A stretch of 64,000 bases of DNA from NCBI RefSeq assembly GCF_009469615.1, contig NZ_SSXX01000002.1:393501-457500 (forward strand). Reading direction: 5' to 3'. The notes under the pieces are model-generated. The model was not told where the DNA came from. It did not search any database and was given only the letters and a program-made list of their open reading frames with translations. This stretch comes from Dechloromonas sp. H13. GTDB taxonomy: Bacteria > Pseudomonadota > Gammaproteobacteria > Burkholderiales > Rhodocyclaceae. Position numbers and translations under genes: made by a program. Below, piece by piece: positions 1 to 8,180 of this stretch (position 1 is its first letter; each line of letters begins with the position of its first letter).

Positions 1-357
1 GCCGAGCAGCATGCCGGCGGCGCTGGAGAGGCCGGCGACGAAGCGCGACAGCGCCCAGACCGTGACGTCGGTAGTGAGGCCCATGACGACGGTGCTGAGA
101 ATGGCGACCACCATGCCGATGCGGTAGAGGCGGTCCTTGAGCGCCAGGTCGCTGATCAGCGAGGCGATCAGTGCGCCGCTCAGGTAGCCGGCGTAGTTGA
201 TCGCCGCCAGCCAGCCGGCCTCGGCGACGCCCAGCCCGGCCTGCGCCTGCATCAGCGGCAGCAGCGGCGTGTAGGAGAAGCGGGCGACGCCGAGCACCAG
301 GATCAGGCTGAAGATGCCGGCGCCGAGCACCTTGATGCGCTCTCTCTGTTCGCTCAT
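1..357 (-). CDS. MFS transporter, YbfB/YjiJ-like (N-terminal part)
   Basis: The reverse strand from the ATG at 357 reads MSEQRERIKVLGAGIFSLIL and continues open to the window edge, so only about 119 residues are visible. They form hydrophobic helices with the short charged loops of a major facilitator transporter. The GVARFSYTPLLPLMQ segment after the first helix is typical of the YbfB/YjiJ group. The substrate is unknown; this group is often annotated as putative sugar or aromatic exporters. The gene diverges from a LysR regulator 101 bp away, which suggests control by that regulator. The C-terminal two thirds lie outside the window. Confidence 0.75.
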   Translation of the reverse strand, partial: MSEQRERIKVLGAGIFSLILVLGVARFSYTPLLPLMQAQAGLGVAEAGWLAAINYAGYLSGALIASLISDLALKDRLYRIGMVVAILSTVVMGLTTDVTVWALSRFVAGLSSAAGMLLG

Positions 358-458
358 GGGGTTCTCCTTCTTGATTTGATGGGAGAACGATAAACAGGGT
401 AAGCTATCGAATCAAATGAATTGTTAAGAACTGATCATTCGTTTTTGGAGATTGTTCG

Positions 459-1301
459 ATGGAGCTCGTCGCCCTGCGCACCTTTCAGACGGTCGTCGAG
501 GAAGGTGGCATCCTCGCCGCCTCGCGCAAGCTGAACACCGTCCAGTCGAATGTCACCAGCCGCATTCGCCGGCTCGAAGAGGAACTCGGCGCCGAGCTGT
601 TCTTCCGCAAGGGGCGCGGGCTGGAACTGGCGCCGTCCGGCCGCGTGCTTCTCGACTACGCGCGCCGCATGCTGCTGCTCGAGCGGCAGACCAGCGCCGC
701 CGTGCGCCAGGTCGGCGAGAGCGTCGGCGAACTGCGCATCGGCGCCATGGAAACCTTCGCTGCGCTGCGCCTGCCGGCGGCGCTCAAGGCCGTGCGCGCC
801 GGGCATCCACGCCTCGAACTGCGTGTCCATACCGACACCAGCGCCTTCCTGATCGACCGCGTGCTGGCCCACAAGCTCGACTGCGCCTTCGTCGCCGGGC
901 CGGTCATCCATCCCGACCTGGTGTTCGACGAACTGGTGGTCGAGGAGCTGGTGCAGGTCTGCGCCGTCGGCGCCAGCCCGGTGCTGCAGCCGCTGATCCT
1001 CTTCCGCGAAGGCTGCGCCTACCGCAGCCGGGCGCTCGCCTGGCAGCGCGCCATCGGCCACGCGGTCGCCGACGCCATGGAATTCGGCACCCTGGAAGGC
1101 ATCCTCGGCTGCGTCGCCGTCGGCCTCGGCTGGACCCTGATGCCGCGGCGCGTCGTCGAGCAGTCCGCCCATGCCGCCGACCTGGCGATCGAAAGGGTGC
1201 CCGACGAGATCGGCCGCGTGCCGACCGGCATGATCACCCTGCGCGACGCGCCGCCGATGGCGGCGTTGAAGACGCTGGCCGCCGCGCTGACGACGCCCTG
1301 A
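459..1301 (+). CDS. LysR family transcriptional regulator
   Basis: 280 aa. Residues 1-60 form the LysR winged helix-turn-helix (MELVALRTFQTVVEEGG, then the recognition region NTVQSNVTSRIRRLEEELG). A co-inducer-binding domain of the periplasmic-binding fold follows from about residue 88. The gene is divergent from the MFS transporter at 357, the classic arrangement in which a LysR protein binds the shared intergenic region and controls the transporter. The 101-bp intergenic region is AT-rich and has ATTTGAT/ATCAAAT half sites. The effector cannot be told from sequence. Confidence 0.88.
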   Translation: MELVALRTFQTVVEEGGILAASRKLNTVQSNVTSRIRRLEEELGAELFFRKGRGLELAPSGRVLLDYARRMLLLERQTSAAVRQVGESVGELRIGAMETFAALRLPAALKAVRAGHPRLELRVHTDTSAFLIDRVLAHKLDCAFVAGPVIHPDLVFDELVVEELVQVCAVGASPVLQPLILFREGCAYRSRALAWQRAIGHAVADAMEFGTLEGILGCVAVGLGWTLMPRRVVEQSAHAADLAIERVPDEIGRVPTGMITLRDAPPMAALKTLAAALTTP

Positions 1302-1327
1302 AAGGGCCTCATTCAGCGCTCTCCCGG

Positions 1328-1363
1328 CCGGTTGCGGTCGACCCGGAAAAGCGGGCCATTTCC
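1328..1363 (+). repeat. Dispersed TGCGGTCGAC repeat, copy 1
   Basis: CCGGTTGCGGTCGACC followed by an AAAA/GGGCC/ATTT tail, located just after the LysR stop and before the convergent cytochrome gene. It is one of about ten related short elements in this window that share the TGCGGTCGAC core and an A/T-tract tail. Confidence 0.6.
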
Positions 1364-1371
1364 ATGACGGG

Positions 1372-1860
1372 CTACTGCAGGCGATAGCCGGAATGGCAGG
1401 CGACGCAGGCGCCCATGACGTCGGACAGGGCGCCGACCGCTGGCCGGACGTCGCCGGTCACCGCGGCATCCCGGGCGACGACGGCGAACCGGCTGGCGCT
1501 GCGGTGCATCGCCGTGCCCGCATCCTGCATCCCTTTAGGCATGAATTTCGCCGACTCGTGGGCGCCGTGCAGGGTCAGGGAAGTCATGCCGAGCCGGCTT
1601 TCGGCGACGTCCGCGGCGCGGTCGTAGTCGGCGCGCGACAGGGCGGACTGGATTTCCTGCAGTGCCAGCAGGTGATCGCGCATGTTGGCCAGCGTGTGCT
1701 CCCGCATCTGGGCAGGGAATTTCACCGCCTGCCGGGCATCCTTCGCCGTCGTCGGCGCCGGCGCGCCGGCCATGTGCTGCTGGTGCAGCGCCGGGTCGTG
1801 CTGCTGGGCGAGGGCCGGCAGCGCCAGGGCGAGGGCGGTGAGGGGGGCGATCAGGCGCAT
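1372..1860 (-). CDS. Cytochrome c' family (class II c-type cytochrome)
   Basis: 162 aa with a signal peptide (MRLIAPLTALALALPALA|QQ), so it is periplasmic. The only haem motif is CVACH near the C-terminus, followed by SGYRLQ. This placement, in the last helix of a four-helix bundle, defines class II cytochromes (c'). Such proteins bind NO and CO and are linked to NO tolerance. The start at 1860 is preferred because it gives a clean signal peptide; a longer reading to 2886 runs through the divergent regulator. It diverges from a Crp/Fnr regulator 75 bp away, a likely controller. A c'-like electron carrier rather than an NO binder remains possible. Confidence 0.8.
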   Translation of the reverse strand: MRLIAPLTALALALPALAQQHDPALHQQHMAGAPAPTTAKDARQAVKFPAQMREHTLANMRDHLLALQEIQSALSRADYDRAADVAESRLGMTSLTLHGAHESAKFMPKGMQDAGTAMHRSASRFAVVARDAAVTGDVRPAVGALSDVMGACVACHSGYRLQ

Positions 1861-1920
1861 GGGGAGTCTCCGTTGGCGTTGTATGGCCGGGCAAGATAAG
1901 CTCGCAGCCGTGTCCATCCC

Positions 1921-1936
1921 TATGATCGCGATCATA
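1921..1936. promoter_or_regulatory. Fnr/Crp-type palindrome abutting the regulator start codon
   Basis: TATGATCGCGATCATA is a perfect 16-bp palindrome whose last base is the A of the ATG at 1936. The TGAT-N4-ATCA core matches the half-site geometry of Fnr/Dnr/NnrR boxes (TTGAT-N4-ATCAA), with A/T exchanged at the outer base. It lies between the divergent cytochrome c' gene and the Crp/Fnr gene, so it may serve autoregulation or cytochrome control. Confidence 0.6.
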
Positions 1937-2574
1937 TGACCACGCCCGCCGCCGACCTCGTCTGGCCGCAACGTCCCGAGTTCGCCGCCATGCCGCCCGC
2001 CCTCAGGGCCGCCGCGCAGGCGCGGCGCTATGCCGCCGGCGCGGCCCTGTTCAAGCTGGGCGAGGTGCCGCAGCGGATGTTCTACGTGGCGCGCGGCGAG
2101 GTGCGCCTCGGGCGCTGTTCTCCCGATGGCGGGGAAATCGTGCTGCAACGGGCGCGCGACACCTTCCTCGCCGAAGCCAGCATCGAATCGCCGGTCTACC
2201 ACTGCGATGCCATCGCCGCCGAAGAGGCGGCTGTCCTCGCCTTCCCGATGGCCGCGTTCCGCCTTGCGCTCGCCGAGTGTCCCGAGTTCCGCAACCGCTG
2301 GATGTCCCACCTGCTGCGCGAGATGCGGCGCAGCCGGACCCAGTGCGAGCGCCTGGCGCTGCGCGGCGCCGCCGCCCGCGTGCTCCACTACATCGACAGC
2401 GAAGGTGTCGCCGGCCGGGTGGTGCTGCCGCCCACGCGCAAGGCGTGGGCCGCCGAGCTGGGGTTGACGCACGAGGCGCTCTACCGGACGCTGGCCAGGC
2501 TGACGCGGGAAGGGAAGGTCGCGGTGGATGGGCAGGTCGCCCGCCGCCTGCCGGGAAAGCCGGCCGCCGCCTGA
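1936..2574 (+). CDS. Crp/Fnr family transcriptional regulator
   Basis: 212 aa. Residues about 20-130 form a cyclic-nucleotide-binding-like beta roll (FKLGEVPQRMFYVARGEVRL, then LQRARDTFLAEASI). A C-terminal HTH_Crp domain follows (RVVLPPTRKAWAAELGLTHE, YRTLARL). There is no N-terminal cysteine cluster, so it is not an Fe-S Fnr; it resembles haem or NO-sensing Dnr/NnrR-like or redox-type members. The divergent cytochrome c' gene and the palindrome at its own start codon suggest an NO- or redox-responsive pair. The ligand is inferred only. Confidence 0.85.
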   Translation: MTTPAADLVWPQRPEFAAMPPALRAAAQARRYAAGAALFKLGEVPQRMFYVARGEVRLGRCSPDGGEIVLQRARDTFLAEASIESPVYHCDAIAAEEAAVLAFPMAAFRLALAECPEFRNRWMSHLLREMRRSRTQCERLALRGAAARVLHYIDSEGVAGRVVLPPTRKAWAAELGLTHEALYRTLARLTREGKVAVDGQVARRLPGKPAAA

Positions 2575-2606
2575 GCGGCCACAGTGGAATCGGTGCCGCC
2601 GGCCGT

Positions 2607-3428
2607 TTACCTGGCCGCCGCCGGCAGCCGCTTGATCCAGTCGCGCTGCGCCTCGCCGCGCCGCTTGTCGGTCAGGCGCTCGATGATGCGCTGACGGACG
2701 TCGGCGAAAGGCAGCATGCCGCTCGCCAGGATCTCGTCGCAACGCACGAGGTGCAGGCCGATCGGCGATTCGAGGACGGCGCTGATCTCCCCCTCGGCGA
2801 GCGCGAAGGCACTCGGTTCGAGCTCCGCGTAGAGCTGCTGGCGCTTGACGACGCCGAGCTGGCCACCCTCCATCGCGGTCGGGCATTGCGAATGGCGCAG
2901 GGCGGCGGCAGCGAATTTTTCGGTATTTTTGACGGTCGACCGCAGCCCTTCGAGTTGCACTGCGGCCCTGGCCTTTTCCTGGTCGTTGTTGAAGGTGATC
3001 AGGATGTGACGCAGGCGGCGGGCCTCGGGGCGGTCGAAGGCTTCCGGGTGCAGGCGGTAGTAGATTTCGGCATCGACGGCGGTGACCGGCGCCGCCTGCG
3101 AGGCGACTTTTTCCAGCACGGCCTCGACCCGCAGGTCGCGTTCGACGGCCTTGTCGAGATCGCCGGCGGCGAGGCCGATGCGTTCCAGGTCGTGCGCCAG
3201 TTCGTCCGGATTCGGGTAGCGCTGGCGGATCTCCTTCAGGCGCGTCTGCAGCGTGGCGGCCGGGACGACGACGTTGGCGGCCTCGCGGCTGGCGAGGATG
3301 CGCTGCTCGATGCTGTCCTGCTTGCGGGCGACCTCGGCCAGGCGGTTGCGCTCCGGGTCGGAGAGCGTTTCCGGCGCTTTCTTGAAGAGTTCCCAGGAAA
3401 GTTTCAGTTCAAGATAGCCGAGCTGCAT
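2607..3428 (-). CDS. nifM: NifM, PpiC-type peptidyl-prolyl isomerase for NifH maturation
   Basis: 273 aa. An N-terminal helical region (about 1-125) is followed by a parvulin/PpiC rotamase domain (about 130-245, with EARRLRHILITFNN, QCPTAMEGGQLGVVKRQQL and LESPIGLHLVRCDEI). NifM acts on NifH folding and maturation in diazotrophs. It is the last gene of the leftward nifV operon, 4 bp after nifZ, the same order (nifV...WZM) known from Azotobacter-type clusters. That context favours NifM over a general secreted PpiC protein, as does the lack of a signal peptide. Confidence 0.9.
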   Translation of the reverse strand: MQLGYLELKLSWELFKKAPETLSDPERNRLAEVARKQDSIEQRILASREAANVVVPAATLQTRLKEIRQRYPNPDELAHDLERIGLAAGDLDKAVERDLRVEAVLEKVASQAAPVTAVDAEIYYRLHPEAFDRPEARRLRHILITFNNDQEKARAAVQLEGLRSTVKNTEKFAAAALRHSQCPTAMEGGQLGVVKRQQLYAELEPSAFALAEGEISAVLESPIGLHLVRCDEILASGMLPFADVRQRIIERLTDKRRGEAQRDWIKRLPAAAR

Positions 3429-3432
3429 CGCC

Positions 3433-3891
3433 TCACTCCTTCGCTTCGATCGCCGTCAGCGCGTCTTCCGGAATCTGCAGGACGCGGCCCGGCAGGCTGT
3501 CGAAGTGGATGTGGTAGGCGACGCCGCCGGGCGCGTCGCGGATCACCTTGATCACCTCGCCGAGGGCGCCGACGGGAACCAGCACCTCGCCGCCGACCGA
3601 GAGTCCCTTGGCCGCGCGAACCTTCTCGCGGAATTCGAAGCGCGACGGCAGCCACGGGTCGTCGGCGCCGATCAGCTCCTCCTCGCGGCAGCCGACGACC
3701 TTGCCTTCGTCGAGGAAGTTCACCGAGTAGATGATCTGGTCCTGGAGGAAGGTTCCGACATCGACGACATAGCCGATGCTGCCGCGGCGAACGAGGAAGG
3801 CGCCCGGGTCGAGGCCGGGGTAGGTCCCGTCGTTGCGGACGTTGCGGGTCAGACGTACGGCCTCGCCGTAGTCCCAGCGGGCGTCCATCAT
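3433..3891 (-). CDS. nifZ: NifZ, P-cluster maturation protein
   Basis: 152 aa. The NifZ fold is seen in DARWDYGEAVRLTRNVRNDG and in two later strand-rich blocks (GSIGYVVDVGTFLQDQIIYSVNFL and GGEVLVPVGALGEVIKVI). NifZ helps the second P-cluster of the NifDK protein to form. The start is an ATGATG that overlaps the nifW TGA, so nifW and nifZ are translationally coupled; the second ATG at 3888 is an equal candidate. A second, shorter NifZ-like gene lies in the nifF operon at 55853. Confidence 0.9.
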   Translation of the reverse strand: MMDARWDYGEAVRLTRNVRNDGTYPGLDPGAFLVRRGSIGYVVDVGTFLQDQIIYSVNFLDEGKVVGCREEELIGADDPWLPSRFEFREKVRAAKGLSVGGEVLVPVGALGEVIKVIRDAPGGVAYHIHFDSLPGRVLQIPEDALTAIEAKE

Positions 3892-4229
3892 TGGCGGAAC
3901 ACCTTGTCGAGCGAGACGAAGGAACTCATCCCGCCATCCGGCCTGGCCTGGTTCTGGAAGACGGCGAAGACCTTCTCGGTCAGCGAGTCGGAGGTGACGA
4001 AGTCCTGGTAGGCGCGTTCCAGCCACAGGCGGTAGATGCCGCGCTGCTGCGCTTCTTCCGGCGGCAGGTTGGGCGCCTGCTTGGTCAGGTAGTCGTGGAA
4101 GCGCTGCAGGATGTGCAGGCGGTTCACATGAACGACGGCGGGGTCGTAGGGCACCTCGAAGTAGTCGAGGAAATCTTCGGCGGAAACCAGGTCTTCCATG
4201 GCTTCGGCAAGGGTCAGGGTGTCATCCAT
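3888..4229 (-). CDS. nifW: NifW, nitrogenase stabilising/protective protein
   Basis: 113 aa, the usual NifW length. The family segments LVSAEDFLDYFEVPYDPAVV, HILQRFHDYLTKQAP and VFAVFQNQARPDGGMSSFVSL are visible. NifW binds the MoFe protein and is linked to its maturation or protection against oxygen. It overlaps nifZ by 4 bp and follows the unknown gene at 4239 by 9 bp in the same operon. Confidence 0.92.
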   Translation of the reverse strand: MDDTLTLAEAMEDLVSAEDFLDYFEVPYDPAVVHVNRLHILQRFHDYLTKQAPNLPPEEAQQRGIYRLWLERAYQDFVTSDSLTEKVFAVFQNQARPDGGMSSFVSLDKVFRQ

Positions 4230-4238
4230 GGGGCCTCC

Positions 4239-4781
4239 TCAGGCTGCGGCTAGGTTCAGTGAAGGGTTGTCGGCGTCGGCCGCGCCGTCGCACTGGAATT
4301 CATCGACGACTTCGAGCAGCTTGGCGGCGCCGAGGTGGTCGCGGCTGTCGAGGGCGGCGAGCCGGGTCAGGCGGTCGCGTGATTCGGCAATGCGCCCGAG
4401 GCGCAGCAGGACGACGCTTTCGGCCTTGAGCGCCAGCAGGTAGAAGCGCAGCAGGCCGAAGGAAATGGCGGCGGCGGTGCCGAGCTGGGCTTCGTCGATC
4501 TGGCGCCAGTCGCTGGGAATGCCGAGATGGCGGGCGGCGATGCGCTTGGCGTGGTCGGCGACGATCAGCACGTCGGCCAGCCGGTGCTGGTAGAAGTAGT
4601 AGCGGTAGAGGCCGACCAGCACGGTCAGGTGCTCCGGGGCGATCAGGTGGGCGCGCAGCAGCGCCATCTCGGCGTCCGGGCTGCCGTAGTCCTCGGCGGC
4701 CTGGGCGATCAGGCGCTCCGCCTCGACGGGCAGGGCGTCCTCGAAATACAGCTTGCAGTCGGAGAAGTCGAGCAGGTCCAT
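4239..4781 (-). CDS. nif-associated helical-repeat protein of unknown function
   Basis: 180 aa, mostly alpha-helical with TPR-like helix pairs (ALLRAHLIAPEHLTVLVGLY, then YLLALKAESVVLLRLGRIAE). No catalytic motif and no signal peptide are seen, so it is probably a cytoplasmic scaffold. It sits tightly between cysE/nifP (7 bp) and nifW (9 bp) in the sigma-54/NifA-controlled nifV operon, so a role in nitrogenase maturation is likely but unproven. I do not recognise a named family. Confidence 0.75.
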   Translation of the reverse strand: MDLLDFSDCKLYFEDALPVEAERLIAQAAEDYGSPDAEMALLRAHLIAPEHLTVLVGLYRYYFYQHRLADVLIVADHAKRIAARHLGIPSDWRQIDEAQLGTAAAISFGLLRFYLLALKAESVVLLRLGRIAESRDRLTRLAALDSRDHLGAAKLLEVVDEFQCDGAADADNPSLNLAAA

Positions 4782-4788
4782 GGGGCCC

Positions 4789-5565
4789 TCAGTGCATGGA
4801 CTCGTGCTCGCAGCACAAGTCGCCGGCGGTACAGGTTTTACATTGCCCGGTGTGATCGGACGGCGGCGGTTCGTTGCGGACTTCGGCCAGTTCCTTCTCC
4901 AGCGTCTCGATGCGCTCGATCAGGCAGGCGATGGATTTGGCGACCGGGTCGGGCAGCAGGTTGTGGTCGAGGCTGATGCCGTTTTCCGGGCGCTGGCCGC
5001 CGGCCCGCGTATCGACGATGCGGCCCGGTACGCCGACCACGGTGCGGTCGGCCGGCACGTCCTTGACGACGACCGAGTTGGCGCCGACGCGCACCCGCTC
5101 GCCGATGCTGATCGGCCCGAGGATCTTGGCGCCGGCGCCGACCACCACGCCGCTGGCCAGCGTCGGGTGGCGCTTGCCCTTGTTCCACGAGGTGCCGCCG
5201 AGCGTGACGCCGTGGTAGAGCGTGACGTCGTCGCCAACTTCGGCGGTCTCGCCGATCACCACGCCGGCCCCGTGGTCGATGAAGAAGCGGCGGCCGATGG
5301 TGGCGCCGGGGTGGATGTCGACATTGGTCAGCGTGCGCCCGAGGAAGGACAGGAAGCGCGCCGGGAAGCGCCAGCCGGAACGCCACAGGCGGTGCGACAG
5401 GCGGTGGGCGAGGATGGCATGGACGCCCGGGTAGGTGGTCAGCACCTCCAGCGTCGAGCGGGCCGCCGGGTCGCGCTGGAAGACGCAGGCCAGGTCTTCC
5501 TTGAGGGTTGCCCAGAGGCCGGGCGCGGCCAGTGCGGTTGCGGTCATGGTCATCGCTTCAGACAT
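4789..5565 (-). CDS. cysE: Serine O-acetyltransferase (nif-linked CysE/NifP)
   Basis: 258 aa. The CysE N-terminal helical domain ([20 protein letters not shown]) is followed by the left-handed beta helix ([39 protein letters not shown]). It makes O-acetylserine from serine and acetyl-CoA for cysteine synthesis; the nif-linked copy (NifP) raises sulfur supply for Fe-S clusters. The ATG at 5565 lies inside the nifV end (8-bp overlap). The C-terminus is unusual: it ends in a cysteine-rich tail ([14 protein letters not shown]) absent from housekeeping CysE. nifP is an alternative symbol. Confidence 0.88.
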   Translation of the reverse strand: MSEAMTMTATALAAPGLWATLKEDLACVFQRDPAARSTLEVLTTYPGVHAILAHRLSHRLWRSGWRFPARFLSFLGRTLTNVDIHPGATIGRRFFIDHGAGVVIGETAEVGDDVTLYHGVTLGGTSWNKGKRHPTLASGVVVGAGAKILGPISIGERVRVGANSVVVKDVPADRTVVGVPGRIVDTRAGGQRPENGISLDHNLLPDPVAKSIACLIERIETLEKELAEVRNEPPPSDHTGQCKTCTAGDLCCEHESMH

Positions 5566-6697
5566 GTTGGGGGCTCCGGACCGAAGCCAGGAGGGCGCGC
5601 AGGTCGGGCGTCTCCGGCGGATGCTTGTGTTCGGCGACGAAGTTGCGGACGCGCGGCAGCAGCGCCTGCGCCTCGCCGTCGTCGACGGTGATGCCAAGCC
5701 CGGCATAGACGACCTGCACCGCGCGCGAGCCGGAATGCTTGCCGAGCACGATGCGGTGCGCCTGGCCGACCTCGCGCGGGTCGAAGCCCTGGTAGTTGTC
5801 CGGATGCTTGAGCAGGCCGTCGACGTGGATGCCGGCCTCGTGCGTGAAGGCGCCGGCGCCGACGACGCTCTTCTGCCACGGTACGGCGCGCCCGGAAGCG
5901 CTGGCCACCTGGCTGGAGAGCGCCGGGAAGCCCTTGAGATTGACGCCGGTTTCAATGCCGTAAAGCTTGGTCAGGCCGAGCACCACTTCCTCCAGCGGCG
6001 CATTGCCGGCGCGCTCGCCGAGGCCGTTGACCGTCGTGTTCACATGCGTGGCGCCGGCCTTGCAGGCGGCCAGCGTGTTGGCGGTGGCCAGCCCCATGTC
6101 GTCGTGGGCGTGCATCTCGATTTCGAGGCCGGTGTTGCGGCGCAGGGTGGAAATCCGCTCGAAGGTGGCGAACGGTTCGAGGATGCCCAGCGTGTCGGCG
6201 AAACGCAGGCGGCGGGCGCCGGCACGTTCGGCGGTTGCGGCCAGGGCGCACAGGAAACCCATGTCGGCGCGCGAGGCGTCCTCGCAGCCGAGGCCGACTT
6301 CGAGGCCGAGGCTGAGCGCGGCGCCGATGTATTTCGGCAACTCGCGCAGCAGCCAAGCGCGGTCCTGCTTCAGCTTGTAGGCCAGGTGCTGGTCGGAAGC
6401 CGGCACCGAGATGTCGATCAGATGGGCGCCGAGGCCGGCGCAGGCGGCGATGTCGGCGGCGTGCATGCGGCTCCACACCATCAGGCGCGGCGCCAGCTTG
6501 AGCGCGGCGACGGCGCGGATCGAATCGCGCTCCTCCTCGCCCATCGCCGGGATGCCGACTTCCAGTTCCGGCACGCCGATGGCGGCGAGCTGGCGGGCGA
6601 TGCCCAGCTTTTCGTCCAGCGAGAACGCCACGCCGGCCGACTGTTCGCCGTCGCGCAGGGTGGTGTCGTTGATGGTGACGAATTGCGGCTGGGTCAT
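5558..6697 (-). CDS. nifV: Homocitrate synthase NifV
   Basis: 379 aa. HMGL-like TIM barrel with the catalytic N-terminal motif [19 protein letters not shown], the metal-ligand HAHDD segment and [19 protein letters not shown]. It condenses acetyl-CoA and 2-oxoglutarate to homocitrate, the organic ligand of FeMo-co. The start at 6697 is preferred over a reading from 6745 because it has an AAGGAG ribosome site 7 bp upstream and the longer reading would run across the sigma-54 promoter. It is the first gene of the operon nifV-cysE-unknown-nifW-nifZ-nifM. Confidence 0.93.
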   Translation of the reverse strand: MTQPQFVTINDTTLRDGEQSAGVAFSLDEKLGIARQLAAIGVPELEVGIPAMGEEERDSIRAVAALKLAPRLMVWSRMHAADIAACAGLGAHLIDISVPASDQHLAYKLKQDRAWLLRELPKYIGAALSLGLEVGLGCEDASRADMGFLCALAATAERAGARRLRFADTLGILEPFATFERISTLRRNTGLEIEMHAHDDMGLATANTLAACKAGATHVNTTVNGLGERAGNAPLEEVVLGLTKLYGIETGVNLKGFPALSSQVASASGRAVPWQKSVVGAGAFTHEAGIHVDGLLKHPDNYQGFDPREVGQAHRIVLGKHSGSRAVQVVYAGLGITVDDGEAQALLPRVRNFVAEHKHPPETPDLRALLASVRSPQHV

Positions 6698-6720
6698 TGG
6701 AAGTCTCCTTGCCGAGCTTC

Positions 6721-6737
6721 TAGCAAGGGCGGTGCCA
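6721..6737 (-). promoter_or_regulatory. Sigma-54 promoter of the nifV operon
   Basis: On the reverse strand TGGCAC-CGCCC-TTGCTA, an excellent match to the -24/-12 consensus (GG-N10-GC). It lies 24 bp upstream of the nifV start, so the transcript leader is short. Confidence 0.88.
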
Positions 6738-6798
6738 GCGACCAAGTCATTGAAAAATAAAGGTTCATGATTGCGCCGGTGCGGCCGTGTCGGCTTCG

Positions 6799-6814
6799 TG
6801 TCGCGAACCTGACA
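6799..6814. promoter_or_regulatory. NifA upstream activator site for nifV
   Basis: TGTCGCGAACCTGACA fits TGT-N10-ACA exactly and is about 70 bp upstream of the -24 element of the nifV promoter, the normal place for a NifA enhancer. It also lies 66 bp before the rightward aldolase gene. Confidence 0.8.
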
Positions 6815-6879
6815 AGCGCCCGCGTGTCGAACGCGAAACGAGTGTTTCCTTCAGTGTCCCGCGACGAAAGGAGCGCATC

Positions 6880-7644
6880 ATGAACGAGCCTGCCTGCGAA
6901 CTGCTGTCCGACGCCGAAGAACTCGAATGGTCGCTGCGCGTCGATCTCGCCGCCTGCTATCGCCTGGTCGCGATGTTCGGCTGGGACGACCTGATCTTCA
7001 CCCACATCTCGGCGCGCGTGCCCGGCCCCGAGCACCAGTTCTTCATCAACCCCTACGGCATGATGTTCGACGAAATCACCGCCTCCAGCCTGGTCAAGGT
7101 GGACCTGCTGGGGCGCAAGGTCGAGAGCAGCCCCCACGACATCAACCCGGCCGGCTTCGTCATCCACAGCGCCATCCACGCCGCCCGCGAGGACGCCCAG
7201 TGCGTGCTGCATGTCCACAGCGTCAACGGCGTCGCCGTCTCTGCGCAGGAGGCGGGCGTCCTGCCGCTGTCGCAACATTCCATCTTCGTCCTCTCGTCGC
7301 TCGCCTACCACGACTACGAAGGCGTCGCCCTGGTCGACGACGAAAAGCCGCGCCTCGTGCGCGACCTCGGCGACAAGCGCTTCCTGATGCTGCGCAACCA
7401 CGGCCTGCTGACCGTCGGCCGCTCGGTCGCCGAAGCCTTCGTCGCCATGTATTTCTTCGAGACCACCTGCATGATGCAGGTGCGCGCGCAGAGCGGCGGT
7501 CAGCCTCTGCGCCGCATCGGGCAACCGATCATCGACGGCGCCCAGGCGCAGTGGGAACAGGTCACCCGCGGCGTCGGCGGCGGCCTCGCCTGGCCGGCGC
7601 TGCTGCGCAGGCTCGACCGGGTGAATCCGGGCTACCGCGCCTGA
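6880..7644 (+). CDS. Class II aldolase/adducin family protein
   Basis: 254 aa. The fold starts with LRVDLAACYRLVAMFGWDDL, has the zinc-ligand block HVHSVNGVAVSAQ and a third-ligand histidine in LRNHGLLTVG. Members are fuculose/ribulose-phosphate aldolases, or aldolase-like enzymes that process aromatic or hydroxy acids. The sequence resembles the longer adducin-like proteins next to dioxygenase-type genes. The start at 6880 has an AAAGGAG site 7 bp upstream. It is followed by a VOC protein 33 bp later, so the two may act on the same small molecule. The substrate is unknown. Confidence 0.82.
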   Translation: MNEPACELLSDAEELEWSLRVDLAACYRLVAMFGWDDLIFTHISARVPGPEHQFFINPYGMMFDEITASSLVKVDLLGRKVESSPHDINPAGFVIHSAIHAAREDAQCVLHVHSVNGVAVSAQEAGVLPLSQHSIFVLSSLAYHDYEGVALVDDEKPRLVRDLGDKRFLMLRNHGLLTVGRSVAEAFVAMYFFETTCMMQVRAQSGGQPLRRIGQPIIDGAQAQWEQVTRGVGGGLAWPALLRRLDRVNPGYRA

Positions 7645-7677
7645 GCGGTTGCCTGCCAAAGACAAAGGAGACGCACG

Positions 7678-8049
7678 ATGAAACCCAATCCCGTCGGCTG
7701 GTTCGAGATTTATGTGCAGGACATGGCGCGCGCCAGGAAATTCTATGAATCGGTTTTCCGGACCACGCTGGAAAACCTGCACGCCGCGGATGCGGAAATG
7801 TGGGCCTTCCCGATGGCGCCGGATCTCTGGGGCGCGGGCGGCTCTCTGGTCAGGATGGCCGGCTGCCCCCCGGGTGGCAACAGCATCCGGGTCTATTTCA
7901 GCTGTGACGATTGCGCCGTCGAGGAAGGCCGGGTCGCCCAGGCGGGCGGGCGCGTCGAGCGCGCGAAAGCCTCCATCGGCCAGTACGGCTTCATATCGCT
8001 GGTGGTCGACAGCGAGGGCAACCTGATCGGCCTCCATTCGATGAAATGA
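7678..8049 (+). CDS. VOC (glyoxalase/bleomycin-resistance) family protein
   Basis: 123 aa, one full VOC unit: two beta-alpha-beta-beta-beta modules (GWFEIYVQDMARARKFYESV and the C-terminal GQYGFISLVVDSEGNLIGLHS). Such proteins are metal-dependent lyases or dioxygenases, or binding proteins. It follows the aldolase-like gene in the same direction with a good AAGGAG site. A dispersed repeat copy lies 21 bp after its stop. Confidence 0.82.
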   Translation: MKPNPVGWFEIYVQDMARARKFYESVFRTTLENLHAADAEMWAFPMAPDLWGAGGSLVRMAGCPPGGNSIRVYFSCDDCAVEEGRVAQAGGRVERAKASIGQYGFISLVVDSEGNLIGLHSMK

Positions 8050-8070
8050 TTACCGGGGGGCGCGCCCCCA

Positions 8071-8106
8071 CCGGTTGCGGTCGACCGCCCGCAAAGGCCA
8101 GAAACC
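8071..8106 (+). repeat. Dispersed TGCGGTCGAC repeat, copy 2
   Basis: CCGGTTGCGGTCGACC followed by a GCAAAGGCCAGAAACC tail, 21 bp after the VOC gene stop. The left part is identical to copy 1. Confidence 0.62.
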
Positions 8107-8180
8107 GGCCGGCCGCATACTTGGACGTCATTGCATTGTCTGCCACAATCATGCGCTCAACCCACCATGAGGACCGGACC

